From NCBI GenBank assembly GCA_964486865.1, contig CAZAOZ010000087.1, positions 1 through 8,932 of the forward strand: 8,932 bases of DNA, given 5' to 3'. A program made the position numbers and the translations under genes. Shown in pieces: positions 6,245 to 8,932 of the stretch (positions are counted from its first letter, which is position 1; each line of letters starts with the position of its first letter). Source of the DNA: Ga0077527 sp964486865 (GTDB lineage: Bacteria > Pseudomonadota > Gammaproteobacteria > Burkholderiales > SG8-41). A model generated the notes under the pieces. It was not told the origin of the DNA. It ran no database searches and saw nothing but the letters and a program-made list of their open reading frames with translations.

Positions 6245-7630
6245 ATGAATGACGACCGCCGCGCCGTGGCTGCGCCGACCCGCGAAATCGCCGCGTGGAT
6301 CAGCAGCCTGAAGTACGAAGACATCCCCGCGCGCACGCGCGAAGTGGTGCGCATCGCCATACTCGACACGCTGGGCTGCGGCGTCTATGGCTACCGCACG
6401 CCGTGGGCGGACATGCTGCTGAAATGGGCGCGCAGCGGCGGCGCCGGCCAGGGCTGCGCCACGGTATGGGGCGAGAAAACCGCCACAATGCGGGTCGCCG
6501 ACGCGGCGCTGGTCAACGGCACCGCCGCGCACGCCTTTGAACTCGATGATTATCACAACGCCAAGCTGCACGCCGGCGCGGTGGCCGTGCCCGCGGCGCT
6601 GGCCATGGCGGAAAAGCTGGGCAGCGATGGCAAGGCGCTCATCACCGCCATCGCCGCCGGTTATGAAACCATGATCCGCTCCAGCCTCGCCTCGAACCCG
6701 TCGGCGACGCGGCTGCGCGGCTGGCATATCACCGGCATCTACGGCCCGTTCGCCGCCGCGGCGGCGTGTGCCTCGCTGCTGAAACTGAATCCCGAACAGA
6801 CGGCGTGGGCGCTGGGCCTCGCCGGCACCCAGGGCGCCGGCACCTGGGCCTTCAACGCCGACGGCACCATGAGCAAGCGGCTGCATGCCGGCAAGGCCGC
6901 GCATTCCGGCGTGCTTGCCGCGGAACTCGCCGCGATGGGCTTCACCGGGCCGCTGCAGATTTACGAATTTGAAGACGGCGGCGTGCTGAAGGCGCATTCC
7001 GATGGCAGCGACGTCACGCTGCTCACCCGCGACCTGGGCCGCGTCTGGCATACCGACACCAATTCCATCAAGCCCTACTCCTGCTGCGGCAGCACGCACG
7101 CCTACATCGACGCCGCGCTGGCGGTGCGCCGCAAAATCGGCGCGCCGTGGGACTTGAAACGCCGCGTCAAGGTCGGCCTGTCGAAGGTGGTCGATGTGCA
7201 GTGCGGTTTTGCCTATGCGCCGGGCAGCGCGCTGAATGCGCAAATGAGCCTGCGCTACACCATCGCCGCGGCGCTGGTAGATGGCAAAGTGTTGCCGCCG
7301 CAATTCACCGACGAGCGCATGCGCGACCCGGCGCTGGTCAGACTCGCCGCGCAGCTCGATTGCGAACACGATCCGAAACTCGACGCGCTGTATCCGGCGC
7401 ATTTCGCCGGCTGGGTTGCCGCCGAACACAACGGCCAGTGGGTGCGCGAGGATATCCTGAATCCCACCGGTTCCATCGACAATCCGGTGGATGCCCAGGG
7501 CGTCACCGAAAAATTCCGCGGCATCAATCCGCGGTTGCCGGTTGATGCCATCGCCAAGGTGGCGCTGGATATCGAAAATCACAGTGTGCGTGAACTGCTG
7601 GCGCTGGCGGCGCAGCGTGGTAAAGCCTGA
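6245..7630 (+). CDS. MmgE/PrpD-family protein (2-methylcitrate dehydratase-like)
   Basis: A 461-residue cytosolic protein, normal length for the family. It belongs to the fold of 2-methylcitrate dehydratase PrpD and cis-aconitate decarboxylase, which act on tricarboxylic and related acids without an iron-sulphur cluster. Visible landmarks are DTLGCGVYG (41-49), the active-site-like ELDDYHNAKLHAGA (99-112) with D101, D102, H104 and H109, GWHITGIYGPFAAAAA (159-174), MSKRLHAGKAAHSG (209-222) with K211 and H214, and KPYSCCGSTHAYIDA (276-290) with H285. The ATG at 6245 has an excellent GGAGG at 6230-6234. The frame stays open upstream to about 5927, but that part is antisense to the glycosylase gene. 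A dehydrogenase and a Bug gene follow on the same strand, pointing to a catabolic role. No methylcitrate synthase or prpB neighbour is seen, so true PrpD function is unlikely and the substrate is unknown. Confidence 0.9.
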   Translation: MNDDRRAVAAPTREIAAWISSLKYEDIPARTREVVRIAILDTLGCGVYGYRTPWADMLLKWARSGGAGQGCATVWGEKTATMRVADAALVNGTAAHAFELDDYHNAKLHAGAVAVPAALAMAEKLGSDGKALITAIAAGYETMIRSSLASNPSATRLRGWHITGIYGPFAAAAACASLLKLNPEQTAWALGLAGTQGAGTWAFNADGTMSKRLHAGKAAHSGVLAAELAAMGFTGPLQIYEFEDGGVLKAHSDGSDVTLLTRDLGRVWHTDTNSIKPYSCCGSTHAYIDAALAVRRKIGAPWDLKRRVKVGLSKVVDVQCGFAYAPGSALNAQMSLRYTIAAALVDGKVLPPQFTDERMRDPALVRLAAQLDCEHDPKLDALYPAHFAGWVAAEHNGQWVREDILNPTGSIDNPVDAQGVTEKFRGINPRLPVDAIAKVALDIENHSVRELLALAAQRGKA

Positions 7631-7667
7631 TTCTCTGCGTTGCGCTGTCTTTTGCGTTCTGTAACGA

Positions 7668-7707
7668 CCCCTCACCCTAACCCTCTCCCCGCATGCGGGG
7701 AGAGGGG
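7668..7707 (+). repeat. REP-like palindromic element, copy 2
   Basis: The head CCCCTCACCCTAA (7668-7680) is followed by a perfect 26-bp palindrome at 7681-7706 with arms starting CCCTCTCCCC and centre GCATGC. The head matches that of copy 1 (read on the minus strand, 3513-3525) at 10 of 13 positions, and the outer 10 bases of the palindrome arms are identical. It lies in the 116-bp gap after the MmgE/PrpD gene and 40 bp before the dehydrogenase start. The hairpin is followed by ATTGTATTTTTG, a broken T-tract, so it might act as a partial terminator as well as a 3'-end stabiliser. Confidence 0.82.
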
Positions 7708-7746
7708 ATTGTATTTTTGCTGTGCTTCCACTGAAGTGTGCGCCCC

Positions 7747-8778
7747 ATGAACCGCAAAATCGCAGTCCTCGGCACCGGCGCCATCGGCAGCAGCATCGGC
7801 GCCGATCTGACGCAGGCGGGTCTTGATGTCACGCTGATCGACCAGTGGCCGGCGCATGTCACGGCCATGCAGGCCGGCGGCCTGCAGGTAAATTTCAAGG
7901 ACTCGCAGTTTCAGGTGCCGGTGCAGGCGCTGCACCTGTGCGACCTGGCCGCAACGAACCTGATGTTCGACATCGTGTTTCTCGCCGCCAAGTCCAACGA
8001 CACGCGCTGGCTGGCGGAATTCATCAAGCCATACCTGAAACCGGACGGCGTGCTGGTCGGCACCCAGAACGGCATGAACGACGATGCCATCGCCGCCATC
8101 ATCGGCCGCGAGCGGGTGATCGGCTGCGTGGTCGAACTGCAGGCGGAACTGTTCACGCCGGGACAGATCCAGCGCAACACCACGCGCGAGGGTTCCTGGT
8201 TCACCGTCGGCGAGCTCGACGGCAGCTACACGCCGCGGGTGCAGGAAATCGCCGCGATCATGGGCAAAGTCGGCCGCTGTGATGTCACCAGCAACATCTA
8301 CGGCGCGAAATGGACCAAGCTGATCGCCAACACCATGACCATGGGCCCGTTCAGCCTGCTCGGACTGCGCAATTTCGAGGCAGCGGCGCTGCCCGGCATG
8401 TTCGACATTTCGGTGAAGCTCGGGCGCGAATCGATGGCGGTCGGCGCCGCGCTGGGCTACCGCATGGAGCCGGTTTTCGGGCTGCGCGCCGACGAATTCG
8501 CCGGTTCCAGCGATGAAAACCTGGTCACCACCATGAAAACGCTGCTCTCGCATGTCGGCGGCGGCCGCACCGCGCCGATCCACGACCACCTGAAAGGACG
8601 CGCCAGCGAAATCGAATTCATCAGCGGCGTGGTGTCGCGCAGGGGGCGCGAACTGGGCATCGCCACGCCGGCCAACGATATGGTGGTCGCGATAGACCGG
8701 CGCATCAACAGCGGCGAGATCAAAATGGATGCGGCAAACTATGCCCTGCTCCAGGCGCAGGCCGGTGCCACAGCCTGA
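7747..8778 (+). CDS. Ketopantoate reductase (ApbA/PanE) family dehydrogenase
   Basis: A 343-residue NAD(P)H-dependent 2-oxoacid reductase or 2-hydroxyacid dehydrogenase of the PanE fold. An N-terminal Rossmann domain begins IAVLGTGAIGSS, with G9, G11 and G14 of the GxGxxG motif, and D32 in LIDQW sits at the end of strand 2. TQNGMND (106-112) supplies N108, equivalent to PanE Asn98. The C-terminal helical domain has AKWTKLIANT with K191, equivalent to catalytic Lys176 of E. coli PanE, plus N195. ASEIEFISGVV holds E288, equivalent to Glu256. All catalytic positions appear intact. The ATG at 7747 is preferred; a GTG at 7738 would add three residues, and neither has a good ribosome site. The position downstream of the MmgE/PrpD gene and 29 bp before a Bug gene suggests catabolism rather than pantothenate synthesis, so panE is not assigned. 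Confidence 0.9.
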   Translation: MNRKIAVLGTGAIGSSIGADLTQAGLDVTLIDQWPAHVTAMQAGGLQVNFKDSQFQVPVQALHLCDLAATNLMFDIVFLAAKSNDTRWLAEFIKPYLKPDGVLVGTQNGMNDDAIAAIIGRERVIGCVVELQAELFTPGQIQRNTTREGSWFTVGELDGSYTPRVQEIAAIMGKVGRCDVTSNIYGAKWTKLIANTMTMGPFSLLGLRNFEAAALPGMFDISVKLGRESMAVGAALGYRMEPVFGLRADEFAGSSDENLVTTMKTLLSHVGGGRTAPIHDHLKGRASEIEFISGVVSRRGRELGIATPANDMVVAIDRRINSGEIKMDAANYALLQAQAGATA

Positions 8779-8807
8779 ACGAAAAACAATGCGCCAGAGG
8801 AAAAATC

Positions 8808-8932
8808 ATGAATGACATGTCAATACGTGCAATTGCGTTTATCGGCCTGGCCGCTGCCTGCACCGCTGCTGGCGCCGCTGCATTTCCCGAACGCCCGGTA
8901 CGCATGATTGCCGCCTCCGCCGCCGGCGGCGG
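8808..8932 (+). CDS. Second Bug/TctC-family binding protein, 5' end only
   Basis: Only 41 codons are in the window before it runs off the right edge. The first 25 residues form a signal peptide with a hydrophobic core (about 8-24, Ala-rich) and likely cleavage before FPERPVR. The mature start, FPERPVRMIAASAAGGG, aligns with the Bug signature of type YPxKPIRxIVPFPAGG. The usual Pro-Phe-Pro of the first ligand-binding loop is replaced by Ala-Ser-Ala. An AGAGG ribosome site at 8796-8800 lies seven bases before the ATG. The gene starts 29 bp after the dehydrogenase stop, so the two are probably co-transcribed. Family assignment rests on a short segment. Confidence 0.75.
   Translation, partial: MNDMSIRAIAFIGLAAACTAAGAAAFPERPVRMIAASAAGG

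Noticed and set aside
5954..7675. Minus-strand open frame of 573 codons opposite the MmgE/PrpD gene
   Set aside because: It has low-complexity Arg/Gly/Ala composition and no family signature, whereas the plus-strand frame is a full MmgE/PrpD protein with a strong ribosome site.
7738..7746. GTG start for the PanE-like protein
   Set aside because: It adds only three residues with no better ribosome site; the Rossmann strand starts directly after the ATG at 7747. The choice is not certain.
7672..8589. Minus-strand open frame of 305 codons opposite the dehydrogenase gene
   Set aside because: The plus strand encodes an intact ketopantoate-reductase fold with all catalytic residues; the antisense product has no family features and ends within the REP-like palindrome.
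1..8932. CRISPR array, tRNA, rRNA, insertion sequence or toxin-antitoxin genes
   Set aside because: No direct-repeat array, tRNA cloverleaf, transposase motif or small paired genes were seen on either strand.

Overview
The window looks like chromosomal DNA of a GC-rich betaproteobacterium, most likely Burkholderiales or a close relative. That is inferred from the two Bug/TctC-type periplasmic binding proteins, the high GC at third codon positions, the LplT-type transporter end and the CCCTCTCCCC-type intergenic palindromes. No database search was possible, so the taxon is a guess. No rRNA, tRNA, CRISPR array, insertion sequence or phage gene is visible.

Layout. Positions 1-275 hold the 3' end of a lysophospholipid transporter gene (lplT) on the plus strand. 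A strong hairpin at about 293-320 separates it from a minus-strand block. That block reads, in transcription order, a CbbQ/NorQ-type AAA+ ATPase (4424-3579), a CbbO/NorD-type VWA-domain protein (3460-953) and a three-histidine cupin resembling thiol dioxygenases (839-339). A divergent regulatory region of about 217 bp (4425-4641) separates cbbQ from a plus-strand Bug solute-binding protein (4642-5643). Next is a minus-strand pyrimidine-dimer DNA glycosylase of the endonuclease V type (6083-5640), whose stop codon overlaps that of the Bug gene. The right part is a plus-strand run: an MmgE/PrpD-family protein (6245-7630), a ketopantoate-reductase-like dehydrogenase (7747-8778) and the 5' end of a second Bug protein (8808 to the window edge).

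How the genes may work together. The AAA+/VWA pair is the architecture of the RuBisCO activase CbbQO and of NorQD, machines that remodel or help activate a metalloenzyme. No RuBisCO or NO-reductase gene is in view, so the client is unknown; the cupin just downstream is a speculative candidate. The MmgE/PrpD protein, the dehydrogenase and the flanking Bug proteins look like a small module for uptake and breakdown of an organic acid, with the substrate unidentified. Two REP-like palindromes of the same family lie between co-directional genes (cbbQ-cbbO and prpD-panE), in the same orientation relative to the downstream gene.

Nothing here is clearly a new system. The points most worth following are the CbbQO pair next to a cupin, the paired palindromes, the atypical residues of the cupin and of the DNA glycosylase, and an inverted repeat that overlaps the predicted -35 box of the Bug promoter.
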